A stretch of 5,995 nt of DNA. It comes from BMS3ABIN04 sp965554225 (GTDB lineage Bacteria; Bacteroidota; Ignavibacteria; Ignavibacteriales; Melioribacteraceae). Position 1 is the stretch's first letter, and every line of letters starts with the position of its first letter. A model generated the notes under the pieces. The model saw only the letters and a program-made list of their open reading frames with translations. It ran no database searches and had not been told where the DNA came from. The stretch is taken from NCBI GenBank assembly GCA_965554225.1, contig CBEVZC010000165.1, positions 1 through 5,995 on the forward strand. Direction: 5' to 3'. The position numbers and the translations under genes are program-made. Positions 1-5,404 of this stretch are shown piece by piece.

Positions 1-714
1 GACGGATCGAATCATAATTCTTTTTTCCTTTACGGCGGTTTAACTTATCAGGCTCAGAAGTTATATCTGAGTCTGAGCTTACCGGTTGTATTTACTCAAA
101 ACAATACTTTTACACAATTAGGGAATACATTTTTACCTAACAACCATATGGGAAACAATAATTCCAACAACTTTTTTGACATGTTCGGACATATGAATGA
201 CCGGAATGGAGAGACAATATCCAATACAAATGTAGGCATTGGTGACTTATACTTAAACGGAAGTTTACAGGTAGTTGACGAGGAAAAAATATTACCTTCA
301 TTTTCAGTTGACGGTTATGTTAAATTCCCGACCGCTTCAACTGAGATTGGTATCGGTACAAGTAAATTTGATTTTCAGATTGCAATTGGGACTAAGAAAT
401 ACATAAATAACTTTTCTCTATTTGCTCAATTCGGTTATTTGTTTTTGGGGGAAGTAGAGGGATCGGCAGTTCTTGATCCCTTTACTTTTTCTTTTGGGAT
501 AGGATATACTTTTACGAATAGAAAACATTCATTCCTTTTGGGATACGATTCTTACTCAACAATTATTCAAGGCACAGCATCACCAAGGCAGTTGGCATTC
601 GGATATAATTATTTAATAAATAACGGATTATATATTTCAGCAATTGCTGCAGCCGGTCTTAACAGTTCAACTTCCGACTATACTTTTTCAGTTGGATTAA
701 ATTTTGAAATTTAA
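1..714 (+). CDS. Outer-membrane beta-barrel protein, MetA-pathway-of-phenol-degradation-like (5' truncated)
   Basis: The reading frame is open from base 1 and stops at 712-714, so the N-terminus and signal peptide lie outside the window; 237 residues are visible. An internal ATG at 148 is not the real start, because barrel-like sequence continues upstream of it. The protein is built of alternating hydrophobic/aromatic stretches joined by Gly/Asn/Ser turns. It includes a G-I-G-D-L-Y-L-N segment, a V-K-F-P-T-A-S segment, and a strand pair ending F-A-Q-F-G-Y-L-F-L-G, which is the layout I know from the PF13557-like outer-membrane family (GxGD..., kxPTG..., GY...G). It ends in a strand, S-V-G-L-N-F-E-I. 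An Asn/Met/His-rich loop lies at about residues 45-70, with H49-M50 and H64-M65. Members are usually annotated as transporters without a known substrate. The next gene begins 21 bp downstream, so the two are probably co-transcribed. Barrel call is firm; family and substrate are inferred. Confidence 0.75.
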   Translation, partial: DGSNHNSFFLYGGLTYQAQKLYLSLSLPVVFTQNNTFTQLGNTFLPNNHMGNNNSNNFFDMFGHMNDRNGETISNTNVGIGDLYLNGSLQVVDEEKILPSFSVDGYVKFPTASTEIGIGTSKFDFQIAIGTKKYINNFSLFAQFGYLFLGEVEGSAVLDPFTFSFGIGYTFTNRKHSFLLGYDSYSTIIQGTASPRQLAFGYNYLINNGLYISAIAAAGLNSSTSDYTFSVGLNFEI

Positions 715-735
715 TTTTTAGGAAAGGATAGTTAA

Positions 736-1359
736 ATGAATAAACCACAAATCACATTAGTATTTGCATTGTTTCTAATCTCAGCAATAATATATGCTCA
801 TGGAGATCATAAAAAGGGAAAAAACATGCACAAGCCTGATACTTTAACAATTGTTGCCGGCGATACAATAGCAATTAATGGTATTGCAACTAAAGAATAT
901 TTAGCTAAAGAAAAAGTTGAACAATCAACTGAAGATAATGAAAATGAGGAGAAGGAAGAAATAAAAGAAGTTACTCTAAGTGCTGCTTTTGAACATATAC
1001 ACAATAAAGTAATTCACTTCCCTATTGCATTATCTGTTGTCGGTATTTTATTGATGATCGTTGGTTATAAAGATGATAAATATTGGTCAGCACTAAAAAT
1101 TATAATTCCGTTTGCAGCGCTTATGAGTATTGTAGCTGTTTTTGCAGGATTATCGCAAGCAGAACCTTTTGAAGGGACATCAACTTACGGACTTGTTGAA
1201 ACACATAAACTTCTGGGTTTTGGTGTTTTGGCTTCTCTTATCCTTTGGTCAATTGCATTATATGTGGAAAAATTTAAGAAACTGGTTTGGCCCTTTGCGG
1301 TTTTAACTCTTATTCTTATTTCTCTGGCAGGTTTGTACGGCGGCGTAATTGCTCATTAA
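736..1359 (+). CDS. DUF2231-like membrane protein with secreted His-containing N-terminal region
   Basis: The start is ATG 736, preceded by AGGAAAGG at 720-727. Of 207 residues, 1-21 form a signal peptide or signal anchor ending Y-A, and the exported part would begin H-G-D-H with more Lys/His to H32. Residues about 35-58 (G-D-T-I-A-I-N-G) look like a small folded motif, and 59-78 are a Glu/Lys-rich linker. Four membrane helices follow at about 94-111, 119-139, 157-177 and 184-204. Helix 1 begins H-x-H-x4-H-F-P-I (H87, H89, H94), and helix 3 begins E155-T-H157-K. This His-plus-FPI arrangement is characteristic of the DUF2231 family of predicted membrane proteins, some of which are thought to bind haem or metal through these histidines; that role is inference. 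The gene sits between the barrel protein and another membrane protein, which suggests a role in envelope metal handling. Function unknown. Confidence 0.72.
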   Translation: MNKPQITLVFALFLISAIIYAHGDHKKGKNMHKPDTLTIVAGDTIAINGIATKEYLAKEKVEQSTEDNENEEKEEIKEVTLSAAFEHIHNKVIHFPIALSVVGILLMIVGYKDDKYWSALKIIIPFAALMSIVAVFAGLSQAEPFEGTSTYGLVETHKLLGFGVLASLILWSIALYVEKFKKLVWPFAVLTLILISLAGLYGGVIAH

Positions 1360-1372
1360 TAAAAAGGAAAGG

Positions 1373-1780
1373 ATGTTGGGCTTTATAAAATATATTATTC
1401 TTTATTCAATCCCAATTAATTTTGTTTGGGAAATGGCACAAATGCCGTTTTACAAAAATATGCCATGGGACTTAAATACAGCTTTATATTGTACGGCTGC
1501 CAGTGTAGGAGATGCAGTAATGATTCTAATAATATTTTACACAGTTGCATTTTTTGTTAAAGATATAAAATGGATATTTAATATTAAACTAAGAGAAATC
1601 ACCTTAAGCCTTATAGTCGGTTTTATTATTTCGGTTTTTGTGGAACAAAGCGCACTAAGTATAAATATGTGGGATTACAGTAGTCTTATGCCCAAGATAC
1701 CGTTACTTGACGCAGGAATTACACCGGTTTTGCAGATGCTGGTTTTGCCTTTATTTATTTTCAAACTAACTACAGATTAA
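1373..1780 (+). CDS. Uncharacterised four-helix membrane protein with W-E-x-x-Q motif
   Basis: The frame is also open from a TTG at 1349, inside the previous gene, but that start would include the ribosome binding site AAGGAAAGG (1364-1372) as coding sequence. ATG 1373 is preferred, giving 135 residues; TTG 1376 would give better SD spacing and cannot be excluded. The protein has four predicted membrane helices. Helix 1 runs into W19-E20-x-x-Q23-x-P25-x-Y27. Helix 2 carries a C40-T...G46-D47 pair. A C-terminal block has W-x-Y, then M-P-x-I-P, then G-x-T-P-x-L-Q before the last helix. These conserved-looking polar residues within helices match a recurrent family of unnamed bacterial membrane proteins as I remember it; no function is known to me. 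It follows the DUF2231-like gene by only 13 bp, so co-transcription is likely. A metal or redox-cofactor role is a guess based on context. Confidence 0.75.
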   Translation: MLGFIKYIILYSIPINFVWEMAQMPFYKNMPWDLNTALYCTAASVGDAVMILIIFYTVAFFVKDIKWIFNIKLREITLSLIVGFIISVFVEQSALSINMWDYSSLMPKIPLLDAGITPVLQMLVLPLFIFKLTTD

Positions 1781-1802
1781 CAAATATATCAAGGAGTATA
1801 TC

Positions 1803-2027
1803 ATGATGAACGGAATGTTTGGAGGTATGTGGTTCGGCTGGTTATTCTGGATTGTATTAATAGTCATTATAATTTGGGCTGTTGTACAATTTACCAATAG
1901 GAGTCAATCAACCAATACTACAAATATTGTTTCTAAAGAAACCCCATTGGATATCTTGAAAAAGAGATATGCAAAAGGAGAATTAACAAAAGAAGAATAT
2001 GATGAAATGAAAAAGAATTTATCATAA
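1803..2027 (+). CDS. Small single-helix membrane protein with C-terminal SHOCT domain
   Basis: The start is ATG 1803 (ATG 1806 is also possible), with AAGGAG at 1791-1796 giving normal spacing. The 74 residues begin with a Met/Gly/Trp-rich stretch (M-M-N-G-M-F-G-G-M-W), followed by one hydrophobic helix at about 9-30, a polar Ser/Thr/Asn linker at 31-46, and a SHOCT domain at about 47-73. The last matches the family pattern L-x-x-L-x-x-R-[YF]-x-x-G-E-[IL]-x-x-x-E-[YF]-x-x-x-K. SHOCT domains are short two-helix modules, thought to mediate oligomerisation or protein contacts, found at the ends of many bacterial membrane proteins. Such Met-rich small SHOCT proteins often sit in copper and heavy-metal islands. 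It lies 22 bp after the preceding gene and is probably in the same transcript; a 10-bp inverted repeat begins 7 bp after its stop. Confidence 0.85.
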   Translation: MMNGMFGGMWFGWLFWIVLIVIIIWAVVQFTNRSQSTNTTNIVSKETPLDILKKRYAKGELTKEEYDEMKKNLS

Positions 2028-2034
2028 TATTTAA

Positions 2035-2068
2035 TACTGTAAGCTAATTTTTTGATTCGCTTACAGTA
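2035..2068. repeat. Perfect 10-bp inverted repeat (hairpin or operator)
   Basis: TACTGTAAGC at 2035-2044 is repeated in exact reverse complement at 2059-2068, with a 14-base spacer containing six Ts. It lies between the SHOCT gene stop (2027) and the start of the miniprotein gene at 2108. As RNA it would form a 10-bp stem; no T-run follows the right arm, so it is not a standard intrinsic terminator. It could be an mRNA processing or stability hairpin, a weak attenuator, or a two-half-site regulator operator. The symmetry is directly visible; the role is not. Confidence 0.5.
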
Positions 2069-2107
2069 AATTTATATTGATCTAAAATGGTAGAGTAGGG
2101 AAATAAG

Positions 2108-2215
2108 ATGGGACAATTTATTGCAGCATTATTGTTTTTTAGCGCAGCACTAGCTGGTTTCGTAAATACGTTACAATTAGCTACTATAAAGGCTAATAAA
2201 AAGAATGAGACATAG
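2108..2215 (+). CDS. 35-residue membrane miniprotein (paralogue of the one at 3066-3236)
   Basis: An ATG at 2108 with AGGGA at 2097-2101 opens a 35-codon frame ending at TAG 2213-2215. The product starts M-G-Q-F-I-A-A-L-L-F-F-S and continues as one hydrophobic helix to about residue 27, then ends in a short Lys/Asn-rich tail. On its own a frame this short would be ignored. It is supported by a second gene at 3066 whose first 18 residues match at 14 positions (shared pattern QFxAAxLFFSxALAGF), each with its own ribosome binding site. The helix and positive tail suggest a cytoplasmic-membrane protein with the tail in the cytoplasm. It has no Cys or His, unlike its paralogue. Function is unknown; a small regulatory or assembly subunit of a membrane complex is a hypothesis. 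Confidence 0.65.
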   Translation: MGQFIAALLFFSAALAGFVNTLQLATIKANKKNET

Positions 2216-2652
2216 TTCCTAATCATTTAAACTCTAATATATTTATTTATTACAATAAGTATATGAATGTATTTAAATAACGATGTGATAATGGAACCAT
2301 AGGAAACGCACCTTAAATTACGATTTGACTGCTAATTTATATTAAATCATAGGATTTAGAGAAGGAACCTGCGGACAAGATTCTGATACAAGGTTTTATT
2401 AAATAAAAGGAGACACTGCGCTGAACCGGACAAAAGATTTGTTATTTGTGATTTCAAGAAATTAAAATAATATCCTGACTGGATTGTAAATCTTGGAATA
2501 CTCTTTACAAAACCGTTTGGAGTGTCAATAGATTTATCAGATAGAAATATTTTTGAGAAAAGGGAAATATATTTTTTAAAGTTGAGGTAAATGGAATTTT
2601 TTGCTGCTTTACTTACATAATTTTTAGAATAGTATAGCTTTATATTTTGGGA
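2216..2652. other. 437-bp gap without a convincing intact gene
   Basis: This AT-rich stretch between the miniprotein and the TRASH gene has no intact frame with a ribosome binding site and protein-like product. The best remnant is a + frame from 2387 to 2590, broken by a TAA at 2468-2470. The part after that stop reads like a real protein (Y-P-D-W-I-V-N-L-G-I-L-F-T-K-P-F-G-V) before ending at 2588-2590. A minus-strand frame across 2356-2700 is long but has a composition unlike a real protein and runs into the TRASH gene. An AT-only 7-bp inverted repeat (2314-2320 with 2333-2339) is weak. No clear promoter or terminator is seen. Confidence 0.5.
2387..2590 (+). pseudogene. Possible decayed coding remnant with in-frame stop
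   Basis: Reading from 2387, one frame gives 27 sense codons, a TAA at 2468-2470, then 39 sense codons to TAA at 2588-2590. Both halves look moderately protein-like, e.g. F-V-I-C-D-F-K-K before the stop and G-V-S-I-D-L-S-D-R-N after it. There is no start codon with a ribosome binding site, and I recognise no family. It does not resemble a part of a P-type ATPase. It may equally be chance in AT-rich DNA. Confidence 0.2.
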
Positions 2653-2844
2653 ATGATTATAAACGGAGAAATAAAATGCATAAAAAAAAATAATACACAT
2701 AGAGACCCTGTTTGTGGCAAAAAAATGAATCCAAATAAATCTTACGCAAAAATAAAATATGGTAAAGATATTTATTATTTGTGTTGCCCTTTATGTCAAT
2801 CGGAGTTTGAAAAAGAGCCGCAAAAATATATCAAGAAAAACTAA
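2653..2844 (+). CDS. Small YHS/TRASH-type metal-binding protein (start uncertain)
   Basis: From ATG 2653 the product has 63 residues. It contains D18-P-V-C21-G at the start of the domain and L-C44-C45-P-L-C48 near its end, giving C-X22-C-X3-C, the TRASH/YHS spacing known for binding soft or transition metals. F-E-K-E-P-Q-K-Y-I closes the domain in the usual YHS manner. No signal peptide is seen, so it is probably cytoplasmic. The start is problematic: ATG 2653 has only GGGA directly touching it. A far better site, GGAG at 2665-2668, lies 7 bases before ATG 2676, but that ATG is out of frame and hits a stop after A9 (2682-2690). With eight As the product would begin M-H-K-K-N-N-T-H and have 55 residues. 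A likely Cu/Ag delivery, sequestration or sensing role is inferred from its neighbour CopB and the similar protein at 5405. Confidence 0.75.
   Translation: MIINGEIKCIKKNNTHRDPVCGKKMNPNKSYAKIKYGKDIYYLCCPLCQSEFEKEPQKYIKKN
2665..2678 (+). promoter_or_regulatory. Strong ribosome binding site and ATG out of frame with the TRASH gene
   Basis: GGAGAAATAAAATG here matches 13 of 14 bases of GGAGAATTAAAATG (5602-5615) that starts the DUF302 gene. It looks like a true translation start, but in the sequence as given it yields only Met-His-Lys-Lys-Lys before a stop. Confidence 0.5.
2682..2690 (+). repeat. A9 homopolymer at the start of the TRASH gene
   Basis: Nine consecutive As follow ATG-CAT. Removing one A joins the well-placed ATG 2676 to the TRASH frame. 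Runs of this length are prone both to sequencing or assembly indels and to RNA-polymerase slippage. Confidence 0.9.
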
Positions 2845-3065
2845 TTTTAACAAATTATTCTAAGAGAAACGGCAAAATCTTAAAAATGTATAACTTATTT
2901 TGACAATTGTATGATAGTATATTTTATCTCTAATTTATATTTACAATATGGAAATTTAGTTTAGCATTTTATTAAAATAAATAATTTGGTAACAAGATGA
3001 AACTTTTATTCATAATTATTAGTAAGCAAACTAACTTGGTGAATTTAATAATATAGGGGGATGTG
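2845..3065. other. 221-bp AT-rich intergenic region, possible promoter region of the copB segment
   Basis: This is the second largest gap in the window and precedes the miniprotein-copB-TRASH-DUF302 run, so it is the likeliest place for a promoter of that run. A perfect TTGACA occurs at 2900-2905, but a matching -10 at the proper distance is poor (TTTTAT at 2922-2927, 16-base spacer). I see no clear palindromic operator and no intrinsic terminator. A 19-codon frame at 2997-3056 ends at the next gene's ribosome binding site, but lacks a good one of its own. Confidence 0.3.
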
Positions 3066-3236
3066 ATGGAACAATTTTTAGCAGCAATTTTGTTTTTTAG
3101 TATTGCCCTGGCCGGTTTTTGGGGTGCTCTGAAGTTCAGTAAGTTTAAAGGCGAATCTCATGAAGAATGCGATGGCGATGAGAACTGTGCATTAAAGAAA
3201 CTTGGAATAAATAGTTTACGTTGCGATCACCGGTAA
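3066..3236 (+). CDS. 56-residue membrane miniprotein with Cys/His tail
   Basis: The start is ATG 3066, with AGGGGG at 3055-3060; the stop is TAA 3234-3236. Residues 1-18 match the miniprotein at 2108-2215 at 14 positions (QFxAAxLFFSxALAGF), forming one membrane helix to about residue 22. The remaining tail is polar, with C35, C41, C53 and H32, H55 set among acidic residues (E-E-C-D-G-D-E-N-C), a possible soft-metal site. The likely topology is a membrane anchor with a cytoplasmic metal-binding tail; this is inferred. It ends 35 bp before the P-type ATPase start, so it is probably translated from the same mRNA and may be a partner of the pump, as small one-helix proteins are for some other P-type ATPases. 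I do not recognise a named family. An upstream ATG at 3061 is followed at once by TGA and is not a usable start. Confidence 0.72.
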   Translation: MEQFLAAILFFSIALAGFWGALKFSKFKGESHEECDGDENCALKKLGINSLRCDHR

Positions 3237-3271
3237 CGAAGTTAATATATTTTAAAAAAAGGATTAATTTG

Positions 3272-5374
3272 ATGAAAGACTACGAAGAACATAGTCACTC
3301 TGGAATGGAAAATCATGAGCATAATCATTCTCATGAACAACATGATCATAAAACAATGGATCATAATAGTAAAAATCATAAACACCACGGGGGAGGTTCT
3401 CACGATGAACATGAAGGACACGCTAATCATCACGAACACATGATAGCAGACTTCAGGAAACGGTTCTGGATCTCACTTGCGGTTTCAATCCCGATTTTGC
3501 TTTTATCACCTCTGGTTCAGCAATTTTTAGGACTTGGTACTTCTATCCGTTTTACGGGTGATAAATATTTAGCATTTCTATTGTCATCATTTGTTTTCTT
3601 TTACGGCGGTTATCCTTTCTTGAAAGGTATGTTTGATGAGCTAAAGAAAAAGCAGCCCGGAATGATGACGCTGATTGCCGTGGCAGTTAGTGTGGCTTAC
3701 TTCTACAGTTCTGCTGTTGTTTTCGGACTTGAAGGGAAAGTATTCTTTTGGGAACTTGCTACTTTAATTGATATTATGCTGGTGGGACATTGGATAGAAA
3801 TGAGATCCGTTATGGGTGCTTCACGAGCTTTGGAAGAACTTGCTAAACTAATGCCGTCCGATGCACATTTAATTAAAGATAATGACAACATAGTTGATGT
3901 TCCCCTCTCCGAATTAAAATCAGGCAATAAAGTTCTAGTAAAACCCGGGGAGAAAATTCCTGCTGATGGTGTAGCTGTAAAAGGTCAAAGTTCTGTTAAC
4001 GAATCTATGCTTACAGGTGAGTCTAAACCCGTTGCTAAAACAATAGGCGACAAAGTTATCGGCGGTGGTATTAACGGTGAAGGTTCATTAGTTATTCAAG
4101 TTGAAAAGACAGGGAAGGATTCTTTTCTATCCCAAGTTATTGATTTAGTTAAAGAAGCACAGGAAAGTAAATCAAAAACACAAGACCTTGCTAACAGGGC
4201 TGCATTTTGGCTTACAATAATCGCAATTCTGGGTGGAGCAATTACAATGTTTGTTTGGCTCGCAATTATGCATCAAAGTCTAGCGTTTGCTTTGGAAAGG
4301 ACTGTTACTGTTATGGTAATTACATGCCCGCACGCATTAGGTCTTGCAGTTCCACTGGTGGTTGCAGTTTCTACAGCCATTTCCGCCTCAAAAGGTTTAT
4401 TAATTAGAAATCGCGTTGCTTTTGAGCAAGCTAGAAAATTAGATGCAATTATCTTTGATAAAACAGGTACTTTAACTAAAGGTGAGTTTGGAATTACAGA
4501 TATTATTTCATTTGATAATAAATTTAGTAATGATGAAGTTTTACATCTTGCAGCATCTGTTGAAAGAAACAGTGAACATCCTATTGCACAAGGTATTTAT
4601 AAAAGTACAAGTAATATTTCAGAAGCATTGGAGTTCAAAGCTGTTCCCGGTAAAGGCGCAAGAGCTATTGTTGATAGTTTGAATGTTGGAGTTTTTAGTC
4701 CGGGTTATTTGCGTGAAAAGAACATTTCGTTAAATGATGAAAGAATCGATAAACTTTCAGCTCAGGGTAAAACTGTGGCTTTTGTATTAGTTGACGAAAA
4801 ACTTATCGGCGCTATTGCATTAGCCGATATTATACGAGAAGAATCTAAGAAAGCAATTGCCGAGTTTAAGAGACTGGGAATCAAAACCATAATGTTAACC
4901 GGCGATAATGAGAAAGTTGCAAAATATGTTGCTGATGAAATTGGTCTCGATAGATATATTGCCGAAGTATTGCCGGACGGGAAAGCAAAAACTGTAAAGG
5001 GAATTCAGAGTGAAGGATTAGTTGTTGCAATGACCGGGGACGGTGTAAATGATGCCCCTGCATTAGTTCAAGCGGATGTTGGAATTGCTATTGGTGCAGG
5101 AACTGATGTTGCAGTAGAAGCTGCAGATATTGTTCTTGTAAAAAGTAATCCACTGGACGTTCTTTCAATTATTAAACTTTCTAAAGCTACATACAAAAAG
5201 ATGGTTCAAAATTTGGCCTGGGCTACCGGTTATAATGCATTTGCAATTCCGCTTGCTGCCGGAATTTTATATCATTACGGAGTTTTACTTAGTCCTGCTG
5301 CTGGTGCGGCTTTAATGTCTTTAAGTACTGTAATTGTAGCAATAAATGCAAAAATGTTAAAAATAAAGAAATAA
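3272..5374 (+). CDS. copB: CopB-type P1B-3 ATPase, copper/silver exporter
   Basis: This 700-residue P-type ATPase would couple ATP hydrolysis to metal export across the inner membrane. Residues 1-57 are very His-rich (18 His) and take the place of an HMA domain. Helices lie at about 65-84, 98-118, 128-147 and 150-170. The actuator motif TGES is at 248-251. The membrane metal site C352-P353-H354 is in helix 6; this CPH form defines the P1B-3 subgroup, for which Cu and Ag are the known substrates. The phosphorylated Asp is D396 in DKTGTLT, the P1B-specific His-Pro pair is H436-P437, and the hinge is G589-D-G-V-N-D594. The last two helices hold N-x5-G-Y-N and M-S-x-S-T, also typical of P1B-3. 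All catalytic motifs are intact and length is normal. The chosen start has AAAGGA at 3258-3263; an in-frame TTG at 3221 would overlap the preceding miniprotein and is not supported. Ion identity (Cu+, Cu2+ or Ag+) cannot be read from sequence. Confidence 0.95.
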   Translation: MKDYEEHSHSGMENHEHNHSHEQHDHKTMDHNSKNHKHHGGGSHDEHEGHANHHEHMIADFRKRFWISLAVSIPILLLSPLVQQFLGLGTSIRFTGDKYLAFLLSSFVFFYGGYPFLKGMFDELKKKQPGMMTLIAVAVSVAYFYSSAVVFGLEGKVFFWELATLIDIMLVGHWIEMRSVMGASRALEELAKLMPSDAHLIKDNDNIVDVPLSELKSGNKVLVKPGEKIPADGVAVKGQSSVNESMLTGESKPVAKTIGDKVIGGGINGEGSLVIQVEKTGKDSFLSQVIDLVKEAQESKSKTQDLANRAAFWLTIIAILGGAITMFVWLAIMHQSLAFALERTVTVMVITCPHALGLAVPLVVAVSTAISASKGLLIRNRVAFEQARKLDAIIFDKTGTLTKGEFGITDIISFDNKFSNDEVLHLAASVERNSEHPIAQGIYKSTSNISEALEFKAVPGKGARAIVDSLNVGVFSPGYLREKNISLNDERIDKLSAQGKTVAFVLVDEKLIGAIALADIIREESKKAIAEFKRLGIKTIMLTGDNEKVAKYVADEIGLDRYIAEVLPDGKAKTVKGIQSEGLVVAMTGDGVNDAPALVQADVGIAIGAGTDVAVEAADIVLVKSNPLDVLSIIKLSKATYKKMVQNLAWATGYNAFAIPLAAGILYHYGVLLSPAAGAALMSLSTVIVAINAKMLKIKK

Positions 5375-5404
5375 TTTTAAATCAAATATTAAGGGAGCGC
5401 TGTT

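Noticed and set aside
807..1004. Minus-strand Ser/Phe-rich frame
   Set aside because: It is antisense to the Glu/Lys-rich linker of the DUF2231-like gene and has no independent support.
1349..1372. Longer start (TTG 1349) for the W-E-x-x-Q protein
   Set aside because: The extra codons consist of the previous gene's end and the ribosome binding site AAGGAAAGG; the helix begins naturally after ATG 1373.
2044..2226. Minus-strand frame of 60 codons
   Set aside because: It lies antisense to the first miniprotein, whose + strand reading is supported by a paralogue and a ribosome binding site.
2314..2339. 7-bp AT-only inverted repeat
   Set aside because: Such short A/T palindromes are expected by chance at this base composition.
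2356..2700. Minus-strand frame of 114 codons
   Set aside because: Composition is Phe/Tyr/Ser/Asn-heavy as expected for antisense AT-rich DNA, no family is recognisable, and it overlaps the start of the TRASH gene.
3221..3271. Longer copB start from TTG 3221 adding 17 residues
   Set aside because: It overlaps the end of the miniprotein gene in another frame and lacks a suitably placed ribosome binding site; ATG 3272 has AAAGGA 8 bases upstream and begins the His-rich region directly.
27..3615. TTTACGGCGGTT string shared by 31-42 and the copB region near 3600
   Set aside because: Both encode a Y-G-G turn in unrelated proteins; similarity outside the string is absent, so it is codon coincidence.
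3242..5063. Several short frames inside copB on both strands (3242-3439, 3703-3927, 4881-5063 minus; 4207-4407, 4482-4682 plus)
   Set aside because: All are shadows of the copB coding sequence with unnatural compositions, e.g. the Met/Ile/Phe run opposite the His-rich codons.
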